Source: Dendrolimus kikuchii
Taxonomy: Eukaryota; Arthropoda; Insecta; Lepidoptera; Lasiocampidae
Direction: 5' to 3'
NCBI GenBank assembly: GCA_019925095.2
Contig: CM034409.1
Location: forward strand, 6,575,001-6,639,000
DNA: 64,000 nucleotides
Position 1 is the first letter of the stretch, and every line of letters starts with the position of its first letter. Position numbers and translations under genes: made by a program. The notes below the pieces were generated by a model. That model was not told the origin of the DNA and did not search any database. It worked only from the letters and a program-made list of their open reading frames with translations. Positions 53,801 to 64,000 of the stretch are shown one piece after another.

Positions 53801-54233
53801 ATGTTATATATACTCAAGTATATTGTTACATTGAATTTTCTATACACAGAAGCATGAAGTGACTGTTACAACAGTTCCAGGTGATCTAAAATGTCTCACC
53901 TGGCGTTATTTGTTTGCGACTAATGTATCATGCTGATTCGGCGAAAAATAACGACGAAAAGCATTTGATAGTATCAGATCTCGCTTTTTGTGGCCCGACC
54001 AAAAGATGTTAGATAACACGGTCTCTATTGAAATCAGCGAAAGGTCGAAAAAGGTCCTGCACTGAAAAGTGCCGCACCATTTATTTTGATCTCAAGTGAT
54101 TCCGCGAACGTCACAACACCAGCTCGTTTCGCGTAGAACTGTACTTTTTGGCTTAGCTTTTTTTTTAAACCGACCAACATTTTAAGAAAAATTCCATCTC
54201 TCCGAACGTATATAAGGACCAATCTACACTAAG
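53801..54233. other. Non-coding sequence
   Basis: No gene or repeat recognised. Confidence 0.35.
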
Positions 54234-54237
54234 GTAT

Positions 54238-54800
54238 TGTTACGTGCGAACGGGGGTACGCACTTGGGATTGGAAGGAAACACCAGATTATCAACCAATG
54301 CTTTTATTAATTTAAAGAGTCGTACGTGATTCTTCTCCGCAGAGTTGGCCCTACACGCACAACTAACGACGCACTGCGCCGACGATAAGATGTCTCACTC
54401 ACAATACCGTCGCCGATATTACGTAGACCACCTCTTGCTACTGCAGTGCTCACCTCCGAATTTACCGTGCGTAGCTCGCTTCTGGATCTCCCTTAAACTA
54501 CGCTAAACCCCTCCTCCACTGAACTGCCCACTAAACTTTTCACTAAACTCAGCACTAAGGTCTCCACTAAACTTCCCACTTCTCCCACTCTCTCGTATCG
54601 TTTTTCAAATTGGACAAGTACATTAATAATCTGCCCGTAAAACTGCAAGTTAATTATTTGTTGCGATTCGTTTATCCACTTATCCGTTGCCATTAGTTTT
54701 TTACTCGTTTGTTTACGATGCACACTTCCTACTTAGATAACAAACCTGCATCACACATGTGTGATGTAGCCTCTGAAAGTCGATCGATCAGAATCGAACA
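54238..54800 (-). mobile_element. Probable solo LTR of a second family (563 bp)
   Basis: Begins TGTTACGTGCG, ends CGAACA, flanked by gtat (54234-54237, 54801-54804). A minus-strand AATAAA lies near 54303, suggesting minus orientation. A family D repeat occupies 54603-54720. Neither primer-binding site nor coding region was seen nearby. Confidence 0.55.
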
Positions 54801-54804
54801 GTAT

Positions 54805-55504
54805 TAAGGTAGATTGCCAACAGTTCAAGTTCAATCACCCTTTATTTAATGATTCGTATTACATAAAAACACAACAATAAATAATAAATTACATACAATA
54901 AGATAAATGAAATACGATAACAAAATGTAAATACATCTGTTTAAACAAGCAAAATAATAAAACGGTGTTTTTAGGTCAATTGTCTCAGTTATAAGGCTCG
55001 ATTCACATTGTGATGCCGTTCACGGTTTCGCTCCGGTCGCGGTCCGTTCCCGTCCGGGGAAATATTTTCATACTGTTTAGAATCAAAGAATTCTTACTAT
55101 CGGTAACGGTTCGTCGAAAAGATTATTTTTGAAGTGAAACTTCTTAAGAATCATTGTGATTTGAAATGCGATAAAACTAAAAAGCGACACTAAAAATAGT
55201 TATACACATAAATCTATAGGACTAAGCCTGCGAGAGAATGAGATACGAGTTTTACATTGTGCATCACAGATTAGAGAGTCAATAAAACCGACGATGAATC
55301 GTAGGTCCAATTTGGACCGAAATAAAACTGATAATAATATTTTTTAGTAAAACAGTGAAAAATTGGAAATAATACTTAAAAAGTTTATTTTGAATTATAA
55401 TATGTTGAGGATGTAGGCTAAAGAACTCTTTAAAGATAAACTAAATTATAAATAAATTACACAAAAAAAACTTAGAAATTAAATAATAATATATTATAAA
55501 CATA
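54805..55504. other. AT-rich non-coding sequence
   Basis: No gene recognised. Confidence 0.4.
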
Positions 55505-55590
55505 TTTACAAGGAAAAGATGTAGTCCAGATCGCTATCGGTGGGGAGTGTTCCCAAATTTCTGGCCGCATTCTCGCGTTGTACGGGTACG
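55505..55590 (-). repeat. Repeated coding-like end, 'TLPTDSDL' family (copy c)
   Basis: Minus strand: VPVQRENAARNLGTLPTDSD, then LDYIFSL and a stop. Compare 25918-26012 and 47515-47565. Confidence 0.45.
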
Positions 55591-56535
55591 TTGTAAACCG
55601 CTAAAGAAATTATATTTATATTAATAAAAGTTAGAGAAGAATTATCTGTGAGTGTATTCTCTGAAGTTTCACTTCTACTTCGTGTGAACTGCAAACACAT
55701 TTTTTTATATAACATGTTTCTCTTTCCCCGACATTCTTCGGAGACATACATCATATTTTATAAGCACCTAAATATTATCTATTCTTATCATTCCTATAAA
55801 CTACTTAACAATCTGAAGTAAATATGCATAAGTTATAAATAGTCATATAAGTTTGTGTAAGTTATATAATTACGTCATCATTACCTATTCTCGAAAAGAA
55901 TATTTTACGGGACTAATTGAACCGGAACCGATATTGAACCGTGAATGATGTCACAGTGTGAATAGAGCCTAATAGTTCTTTTTGTACCGACGTACCAACT
56001 AAGGAGTACTAAAAAAACAAAACTATAAAAATATTCCCCCATTTATCAATCAAATATTCTTCTAAATTGAAATCGTAGGTTTGAGCGAAAACATACGACC
56101 CCAAAAGGAATACGGGTGCATTACAAAACTACCAAATCAAAGGGCGAATCCCTTAGGTTATTACCATACGGCAGATCAATCAAAACGGAACCCTTTGCGC
56201 TTTTTATACAGTGGAAAACATACGGGGATGTATCACGAGCAGACCTGCTGCTTTTAACTGTCACCCAGAAATCAGAATTGTAGTCATATATCTCTTATCT
56301 AGTCTGTTGTTTTGTCTGTATCTCATTTTAGAAATATATATTTTTTTCTTTCTTATATCACTTATAAGTCTTGAATTTTTCAAGACTATAAAAGATATTA
56401 TTTATCAAGTTGTCAGATTTCTCAAGATGGCGCTTCATTTATTATAATTTTGTTCCATGTTACTCCTATGCCAATTGAAATACGCTTGTGAAATATCCTG
56501 AAGGAATTGATAAAATTATTGCAAATACAAACCTA
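55591..56535. other. AT-rich non-coding sequence
   Basis: No gene recognised. Confidence 0.4.
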
Positions 56536-56539
56536 AGTT

Positions 56540-56882
56540 ATTTTTTTATTTTTTTTATTGCAGGACTTCAGCAGACAGGCAGACAGCCCACTTTATGGAA
56601 AGCAGTTACCATCGCCTATGGACATTTGCTACACCAAATGTGGTACAAATGCGCTGCTGCTCTCTTAAGGGAGACTGAAACCTGGTCACTAATGCCGGAA
56701 CACAACACAAGGTTGTTATGGCGGCATACTCTAGATCAGGGGTGGTCGCCGTCCAGTCGGGAAAATACCCTACCACTTGGCTGTGGGTTGTTTTATCGCC
56801 TCTTACGACAGGCCGCCCGGCCGCAGGAAATTGTATTCTTTCTCCGTTCCTGCACCGATGATTCTTTCTCGGTTCCTGCACG
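56540..56882 (-). mobile_element. SINE-like family A copy with duplicated 5' end
   Basis: Full length, inverted. The last block 'ttctttctc.gttcctgcac' is present twice at the right end. Confidence 0.68.
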
Positions 56883-57003
56883 GTAATTGTACTTATTTTT
56901 AATGATTATACAAATAAAAAATGGAAAATTAGCAAAACGAACACTTGGCGTCATATAAATAACAGTTTTCAATTAAATTTTACCATTCATTTCGTAATTA
57001 CAG

Positions 57004-57345
57004 AAATACACTCTAATTAACCGACTTCAAAAAAGAGGAGGTTCTCAATTTTATTGGTATGTCTTTTATGTATGTGCACCGATTACGCTGAGATTTGTGA
57101 TCTGATTTACGTGATTCTTTTTTAGTTTGATGCGGAATAAATGGCAACCCATTTGGCCCTAAAAATTTAACATGTTTTGGCCCAATTGTTTTCATTTCAT
57201 GAACATTTTTTATGAAAATTTTCCGTTTCCGTTTCTTGGGACCTATATTTTTAAGGCACGCCACACGTTTCGTGGGCCTACCCATAGCTAGACACTAAAA
57301 AGTAACAAATAAAACAAACTTCGTTTAAAAGAACCGACTTCAAAA
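57004..57345 (-). repeat. Dispersed repeat with a basic reading frame
   Basis: 'ccgacttcaaaaa' occurs at both ends (about 57021 and 57333), a motif often seen in insect interspersed repeats. The minus-strand frame at 57013-57285 starts MGRPTKRVACLKNIGPKKRK and is strongly basic, but I see no named domain. Confidence 0.3.
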
Positions 57346-58036
57346 ACTAAAAAGTATAAAATAACTTAACAAAGATTTTTGACTAAGAATTCATTTAGTT
57401 TTTTTTATGATAAATATTAGATACGTAAACAATCATCGAACGTGTTATGTGTGGAGTACTACGGTTTTTTGTACATATGAAGCACCCTATTACATCTCGC
57501 ACAGCACTTTCTCATGCTAACTGGAAACCAACTAATTCGACCCATCTGTGGGTGAATCGTGTATGCGCTTCGTAAGCTACTAAGAGAAGACGTTCCTGGA
57601 AAGCCTCCAAGACCACCCTGTTAAGCAATGGTCAATACGGACTAGCTTCAATCGTCCCAGCACACAGTCATGTTACAGCATCGTACTTATTAGTTATAAG
57701 TAATTACAGTAATATTTAATTTAATAAAGTTTAACCACTAAATCTAGTTTTAAAAGAACCTTCGACAAACATTTCACATAACTAACACTAACTATCTTAT
57801 GCTGAGCCAGCTCAAGAAGAAACATACATCGCATTTTAAAGATATATCTGCGTTTGTTGTCGCAAAATCATTCCATGAATTTCCAAATAAACAACCGCCA
57901 ATACAAGCAAGCCATGTCAAATGAAATGAAACGAAAGCTCGGTGCGTTTTATTATAGAAACGAACGCGACTGAACTGATTGGTATAACGTTCGGAATAGT
58001 TATGTTTATTTATATAACATCGCGTATATATCTGCG
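57346..58036. other. Non-coding sequence
   Basis: No gene recognised. Confidence 0.4.
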
Positions 58037-60002
58037 GACCACGGGCCATAGAAATGGCGTGGACTTTTGGAGGGCTTGTGTGGGGCCATGAGAAGGCCAA
58101 CACGTAGAGGTCTCTTGACAAATTTAATCAAAAATTAAAATGTAGCGTGAAACTGACCGGCGATTGTCCCTGTCTACACCATATAAAAATGCACCCAAGC
58201 ACAAGGCAAGAATGAATACAAATGTTAATGGTCTATTGGGATGAACCGCTAGGGGAACTACAGATTGGGGACTATAGGGACTATGGTGTCTGCCTGTTGC
58301 AATGTTTAAGGAACATGGAAAAATGGGCAGATGGTGACTCGCCACTCACTGTATGTGCCCCTAAACATGCCGTACAAGATTAACGAGCGGCAACATGGGT
58401 GTGAGTGGCTAAGGGGTGTCGAGAGGTGAGCTGCAGGTTCACCTAAGCTACTTCCGACGTTAGACCATTTATCACTTCCAGCCCTGGAGCTTGAGTCTTA
58501 GCTCTAACGATCTCCACTCCGTGCCGGCTGACTAAGGCAAGCACAGAGGCAGGGGCCAAGGTGTCGCTACTGACCTAAGATTTCGCCACAAAACCCCACT
58601 GTGGGTTAACATCATATTATTATATTTATCTAATTGTTCTGGATATGTTCTCGGAGATCATGTGGAAATAATTCTTTTCTTTTCTTTCAGCTTTTCCCAA
58701 TTATTTGGGATCGGCATAATATGTCTTTCCCTTCCACGCTCCTCTATTCTGACATAAATCCTCTGTCACACCATAAATCATCATATCATCCTTCACACAA
58801 TCCATCTCTTTTTTGATTTACCTTTACATTTGTATCCATCAATCAATCAATAATTGTTATGTGGAAATATTTATTAGTCGGAAAATAAAATACTATGAAA
58901 GAATAAACAGTGCAGTACTTTTTTTAATTGCAAAGACAAAATTACCAATGAATGAAAACACGGTATTACATACATACATACATAACTTCACGCCAGTTCC
59001 CTTGCGGGGTAGGCACGAACAACAGGGCGCCATTTAGGCCCATTCTTACACACCTCACTTGCTTCTTTGACATTCGTAACTCTTGTCATGCACGCTCGTC
59101 TGTTCTTAAGGCTCCTGATATCACCCTCCGCTAGTACACGATCAATTTGATCATGGAAGGTGTGTCGTGGCCTTCCACGACTTCTGCATCCATCCACTTT
59201 TGCATTGTATATCTGTTTAGTCATTGGTAAACACGGTATTGCTCACCAATAATTAAAACTATGTTCTTAAAAACTAGGTACAATAAATATTAAATGAAGG
59301 GCGGCCCTATCGCTTAAAGTGATCCCTTTCAGACAGTGATAGTATGTATATAGACTATAGACAATAAATATAAAGATAATAATAATACTATATACACCCG
59401 CAGAGGGGCTTTGTGGCAAAGCCTTAGGTGAGTAGCGACACCTCGTACCTGACTCCAGGGGCCAAGGCAAGGCCCCCGCCTCCGTGTTTGCCTTAACTGG
59501 CCGGCACGGAGTGGAGATCGCTAGAGCTAAGACTCAAGCTCCAGGGGTGTAAGTGATAAATGACATCACATCAGAAGTAGCTTCGGTGAACCTGCAGCCC
59601 ACCTCTCTACACCCCTTCGCCACTCACACCCATGTTGCCCCTGTCTTCTATGGCATTTTTTGGGGCCCATGCAGCGAGTGTCGAGTCACCGTCTGCCCAT
59701 TTTTCCATGTTCCCTGAACATTGTGACGGGCAGACGCCATAGTCCCCATATTCCCAGACCCCTAGTACCATTAGCAGTTCACCACAATAGTCCGGTACTT
59801 TTTGTTCTCATTTCCCACAATAGTCCTATACTGGCCGGGGCTTGTCCTTGGGTGCATTACTATATAGTGTAGACAGGGATAATCACCGGTCAGTGTCACG
59901 CCACATTTACATTAAATTCGTCAAAGGGCCTCTACGTGTTGGCCTTCCCATGGCCCCACGCAAGCCCTTCAAAAGTCCGGGCCATTTTTATGGCCCGTGG
60001 TC
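58037..60002. repeat. Long inverted repeat, arms about 570-610 bp
   Basis: The left arm 58037-58606 and right arm 59396-60002 are reverse-complementary along their length with moderate divergence; shared blocks include 'accacgggccata', 'atgttgcc', 'gagcttgagtcttagct' and 'gtgtcgctact.acctaag'. The 789-bp spacer contains an RTE copy. It could be two head-to-head copies of one repeat or a foldback-type element. No target duplication was resolved. Confidence 0.75.
58968..59228 (-). mobile_element. RTE family 1 copy (261 bp) in the inverted-repeat spacer
   Basis: Minus strand: MTKQIYNAKVDGCRSRGRPR to AYPARELA, then a cata/tatg tail. 12-bp duplications aaacacggtatt at 58956-58967 and 59229-59240. 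Confidence 0.85.
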
Positions 60003-60489
60003 TTGAAAGACATACAATAATGCTATATACTATACAAACATAAAATATAGTTATATCAAAATGAATATAACTTGAAGGAATCAAAAATAATTAGCAGCTA
60101 TCACTTTGAAACACGATACTGATTTAGATGGTCTGATGTTAAGTGGCAATTTTAAACATATGTCGAAACTTCTATTAAATGCAAGAAACTAAAATGCGCT
60201 TTTAGTTGAGTTAGTTCCATGAGTTTGCGTAGTTAAATTTTAACGTGTATTATTACATTTTACGGTGTGTTGTGCGTAAGAGATGGCATGTAAGTCCGGA
60301 TCGCGTCCGAGCGAGAGCGCAACACTGTCCCGCCTCAGTTCTGTCTTCGAACCTTATAATTATGTTCTTCGCAATGACGTGTAGCAACTTCACGAACGCA
60401 TTTAAGTTTTACTCGTACTGTACAAAACTTTATAACGTGGTAGGGCCCTGTTGGAATCATTATCCTGCTTACTGTTCTTAAGGACAGCT
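60003..60489. other. Non-coding sequence
   Basis: A plus-strand frame (60245-60481) has no recognisable features. No gene is claimed. Confidence 0.35.
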
Positions 60490-60718
60490 CGATCGGTGTA
60501 ATACCACGCTCTTACAGAATATCGGCGTGAATCGGTTAGCTTTGTGTTAATCGTGTTTTGTTCGATGAGTTCCGATGGCCCACTTCCTCCTCTGCCTATT
60601 TCATCCTAAGGCTGGCAACGCGTTGGCTACGCCCTTGGTGTTGCAAACGTCTATAGGGGACGGTAGCCACCTACGGTAGACGGGCCGTCTGCCTGTTTAC
60701 CAGATTCGCAATAAAAAA
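60490..60718 (+). mobile_element. Type II retroposon with polyA
   Basis: Body 'cgatgagttccgatggccca' and tail 'ggtagccacctacggtagac', 'cgtctgcctgtttaccag' and A run, as at 12410-12730. Confidence 0.55.
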
Positions 60719-60731
60719 AGATGTTTTCATC

Positions 60732-60867
60732 ATATCATATCATATCATATCATAACTTCACGCCAGTTCCCTCGCGGGGTAGGCACGAACAACAGAGTGC
60801 CATTTAGGCTTATTCTTACACACCTCACTTGCCTCTTTGACATTCATAACTCTTCTCTTCTTCATTC
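60732..60867 (-). mobile_element. 136-bp RTE family 1 copy with pentamer tail
   Basis: Only the last ~100 bp of the element plus an atcat-type pentamer tail instead of the usual tetramer. 13-bp duplications agatgttttcatc at 60719-60731 and 60868-60880. Confidence 0.82.
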
Positions 60868-60880
60868 AGATGTTTTCATC

Positions 60881-63505
60881 TTCACCAAAATGACTTCAAA
60901 ACACTAAAACAACATCAAGATAATACTTTAAAGTACTAGAGTTTTCGGTTCTAGTATAATTTATCTATAATTATGGCTAATTAAAAGAAAATCTATTATA
61001 ATATAAACTCATCGAAATTTCCGATTCCGTATATATTTTGCAAATTCTAATATTAGGGGGATGAATAAGCAGCAGCTTCATGAAGCGAGAACGGGTCTCG
61101 GGGTTCGTTATAGACACAGACTGGAAACTTTATGAAAATAAGGGAAAGTTATTCTTAGGTACACCGAGAGAAATGAAATATCTTGTAAATTTTTAGCGTG
61201 TCGCAGCTATTTTGGTAAGTTTGGAATTTTTTATGAAATCCTCATGTTTATTCGTCCAACTGTATGACGCAACTATTTTCTCTAATACCGGGCGACATAC
61301 TATACGGCTGGGCACACTTTACAAACAAACCAAGACACACAAAGAGCCTAAAAATTAATAACCCAGACACAGAAAAGAAAAAAACAACACACATGGCACT
61401 AGATACGACTATATATAAGTATAGATATAAGGCCAACACTGCACATGCACTTGCTCACAACACCAGCATGTAACAGATACACTCTACATTAGTATAAGTT
61501 TAGTATTAAAATTAGAATAAATTAATATAATAAGTTATTCTTAAGGTACACCAAAACAGAAAAATTACTACATATAATGTCACATACACTAACAAAAATA
61601 AACAATAAGTGTGTATGGAGTCTCAAATTTTTCATAGAAATTAACTAGTAAAAAAGGGTACGGAACTCGAGTCCGTAGAGATATTAATAATAATAAAAAA
61701 ACTATACGGCTGGTCACAATTCGGTCAGCTGTCCGGCTGAAAGCTAAAAATTAGGGATAGCCGCCATACATACCAATTTTTTTTACATGGTACGTAGACG
61801 TGTTTCGTGAAAATTATAAAGTTTCGCTATGCCAATAGGTAGGAAGATAGTCACTTCCAGAGACATAAAAAGTGTGTCTACCTCCAATTTATGGACTATT
61901 CTAGAAAAGATAGTGGAAAAATTAAAAAAATATATATGTACCAGCCTACAGCGATTTGAAGTCAGTTTTTTACTTATAGGTTCAGCGTTAATTTTAGTAT
62001 TATTTAATTTAAGATTACTAAGTAGTTTTTAATTATTATTATTTTTGTTATTTTATAGCGTAGTTTGATTTCAGTTTAAAAACTATATTTAAAATCGTTT
62101 CTAAATCTGCGTCCAAAGTTACTTGGAGCGATGTCCGTTAAGGTTTTGAGATATGTAACAAATTCAATAAATTTTTTTATATACCATCTCCTCCATCATA
62201 CGTAAAGATAGAGGGTATACTTTTCTTTTTTATTTATATTTTCATTATTTTTACTACACAACTACGGGAAGAGGTCGGGATTTATTTTTATGTATTTCTT
62301 TCTATCTCTTTTCATAAATGCTTATATCTTATTCATGTTTCTCTTGTTCAAATTTTTCTTACTGTGTGGGCGGATTCGAAGTTAAAAAAACCCCGGATAT
62401 TTCGTATACACGTAACCGCTGACGCTAATAGTATAATTTTGTTGCCTTCAGTTGTTGTGTAAATGTTTGTTACATAATAATAATAAATAGAATAGACTAA
62501 TAAATACACTCACACGAAACTCATGTCCAAACACTATGTCCACCTTTGGTTTCATAAGTATAATATATCTTGCACATATCTTGAAATCAGCTCAATCAAT
62601 CACTTTCTCTAAATTCAGTAATTTTTAGGACGGCCGCCATTTTAATATAACTTTAGCAACTCACTGCACTTGCCAAAAAAACATTATGTCTTACATGTTT
62701 ATTTATTTATTTATTTAACACCGCTAACGAAATCCGACGACATAATGGCGCCATGGGGTCAGAGATAGATATTTATACATACCATTATACAAAAGAGAAG
62801 GAAATATGTATGCACCAAGAATGTGTACTGTAGTATGACAAGAGATAGGGTTACCATGACTCAAAACGAGTCAAAACCATTGTTCAGCATTAAATAATAA
62901 ACACTTACTGTCTAAATTTTTTTTACTCTTTGCTGTATTTTCTTACTATTTCATACATTTCTTACTATCTATTACATATCTTATGTTTAACTAGTTCAAT
63001 ATTTCCATGAATTTTCTTTTCTCAATATATCACAAACCTTATATAGAAAAGCGTCGCGTCGTCGTTGAAGCGCGAAATGGGAGGACCGAGTTGTTAGCAG
63101 TCTGTTTTCAGCGAAAAAATAAACTCGCGTCTTCCTCGAAGAGTTTCTGTATTATTACATTAATATTTTCCAATTTGATTATTATTAGGGATCCGTAGCT
63201 GTTTTGGCAAAAACGGACTTTTTAAATCGTCGTCTTTGTCTTTTTGTGTTCCACTTGCCAGGTGATAGTAAAATAATCTGTTTCGGGAATTTGCCTAGTC
63301 GGTCCTAAATGCGACTAAAGCAGACTCGGTCAAACGTTGATACGTACTGAACTTGTTACATGTTTAATTGATGATGATGTATAAATTAGTCTCTCCTGCC
63401 TTAGTCAAAAATTCATTAGTCAAAGGCAGAAAAACGTCATTTATTTGGACTTTATGTCAGACCTGAGGATTGACTGGTCAAACCTAGGAGCGTCAGAGCT
63501 TCACA
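60881..63505. other. AT-rich sequence without a recognisable gene
   Basis: Only short low-complexity frames and a 'ttta' simple repeat near 62700 were seen. Confidence 0.45.
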
Positions 63506-63507
63506 TA

Positions 63508-63590
63508 TTAGTAGCACCTTCGGTGCTAGAAAGGTTTGTAGGCGATGGTAAACGCTTTTCATCAGGTGGGCCAATAAAAAAAAATAAAGA
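63508..63590 (+). repeat. SINE-like family A tail
   Basis: 'gtaggcgatggtaaacgctt' to 'caggtgggcc' and an A run. Confidence 0.55.
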
Positions 63591-63655
63591 ACAAGCGCAC
63601 GCGAATAGAGTGATGTTCACAACAAATTAAAACTTAAAGGGATAAAAGTAAATTA

Positions 63656-64000
63656 TCTTAGATGCGGAGTGACGCTCGCGGACCGCGTTCGTAATACCGA
63701 AGTAACAAAGAGAGTTGGTCTGAAACAGGGTGTCGGGGTGAAGGTAAGGAAAGGAATGCTCCGGTGGTTCGGGCATGTGGAAAGAATGCATGATGAAAGA
63801 ATGACTAAACAGATATACAATGCAAAAGTGAATGGATGCAGAAGTCGTGGAAGGCCGCGACACACCTTCCTCGATAAAATTGATCGTGTACTAGCAGAAG
63901 GTGATGTCAGGAACCTTAAGAACAGACGAGCGTGCATGACAAGAGCTATGAATGTCAAAGAAGCAAGTGAGGTGTGTAAGAATAAGCCTGAATGGCGCTC
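63656..64000 (+). mobile_element. RTE family 1 copy running off the window
   Basis: Starts in 'gatgcggagtgacgctcgcg' (equivalent to about 5042 in the long copy) and continues with the C-terminal coding end (WFGHVERMHDERMTKQIYNA) to the edge, where the copy is cut before its tail. Confidence 0.82.

Noticed and set aside
58124..58345. Similar frames in both arms of the long inverted repeat (also 59660-59872)
   Set aside because: They are the same repeat sequence seen twice; the similarity is at DNA level and no domain is visible.

Overview
This is AT-rich, repeat-dense animal DNA from what looks like a moth or butterfly (Lepidoptera). The evidence is a cluster of attacin antimicrobial-peptide genes with lepidopteran-type sequence and GT-AG introns, non-LTR retrotransposons of RTE, Jockey, R1-like and CR1-like type, and short retroposons of a kind common in Lepidoptera. 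No bacterial signals, rRNA or functional tRNA genes were found. Family names for repeats come from motif recognition, not from a database search.

Layout. Positions 1-23 kb hold no convincing host gene apart from one unrecognised 69-codon reading frame (16265-16474, minus). The rest is retroelement debris: a 2.4 kb RTE element (3006-5441), R1-type 3' ends (7597-8253 and 19736-20300), a young Jockey element with polyA and target-site duplication (13544-15360), a pogo-like MITE (17105-17440) and several SINE-like copies.

Positions 23-47 kb are an attacin island. Three closely related three-exon attacin genes lie in the same (minus) orientation (23483-25303, 34372-36260, 43258-45725). Each encodes a 232-residue precursor: signal peptide, propeptide ending in RVRR, and the attacin body. 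Each has a kappaB-type site, a GATAA motif and a TATA box upstream, and a stem-loop and AATAAA signal downstream. The segments around them are homologous, so a block of several kb was triplicated. Comparing paralogues gives clean filled/empty sites for later insertions: in copy 3 a tRNA-type SINE, a PIF/Harbinger-like MITE, a SINE-like copy and a 231-bp TIR element; in copy 1 about 1.8 kb of LINE sequence. Between copies 2 and 3, on the plus strand, is a divergent attacin first exon (38728-39026) with its own promoter and donor but no visible exons 2-3. A possible transmembrane exon of an unknown gene (37565-37819, minus) is also partly duplicated. A chain of three joined LINE fragments (29.5-32.2 kb) and a hAT-like element with an empty site elsewhere in the window (32855-33465) lie between copies 1 and 2.

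Positions 47-64 kb are again repeats: CR1-like C-terminal fragments, three solo LTRs with 4-bp duplications (one split by a tiny RTE copy), a 111-bp in-frame tandem array inside a LINE coding end, a long inverted repeat of about 2 kb (58037-60002), and several 5'-truncated RTE copies, the last running off the window edge.

The only genes that clearly work together are the attacins: secreted antibacterial proteins whose shared promoter motifs suggest joint induction by Rel/NF-kappaB and GATA factors during infection.
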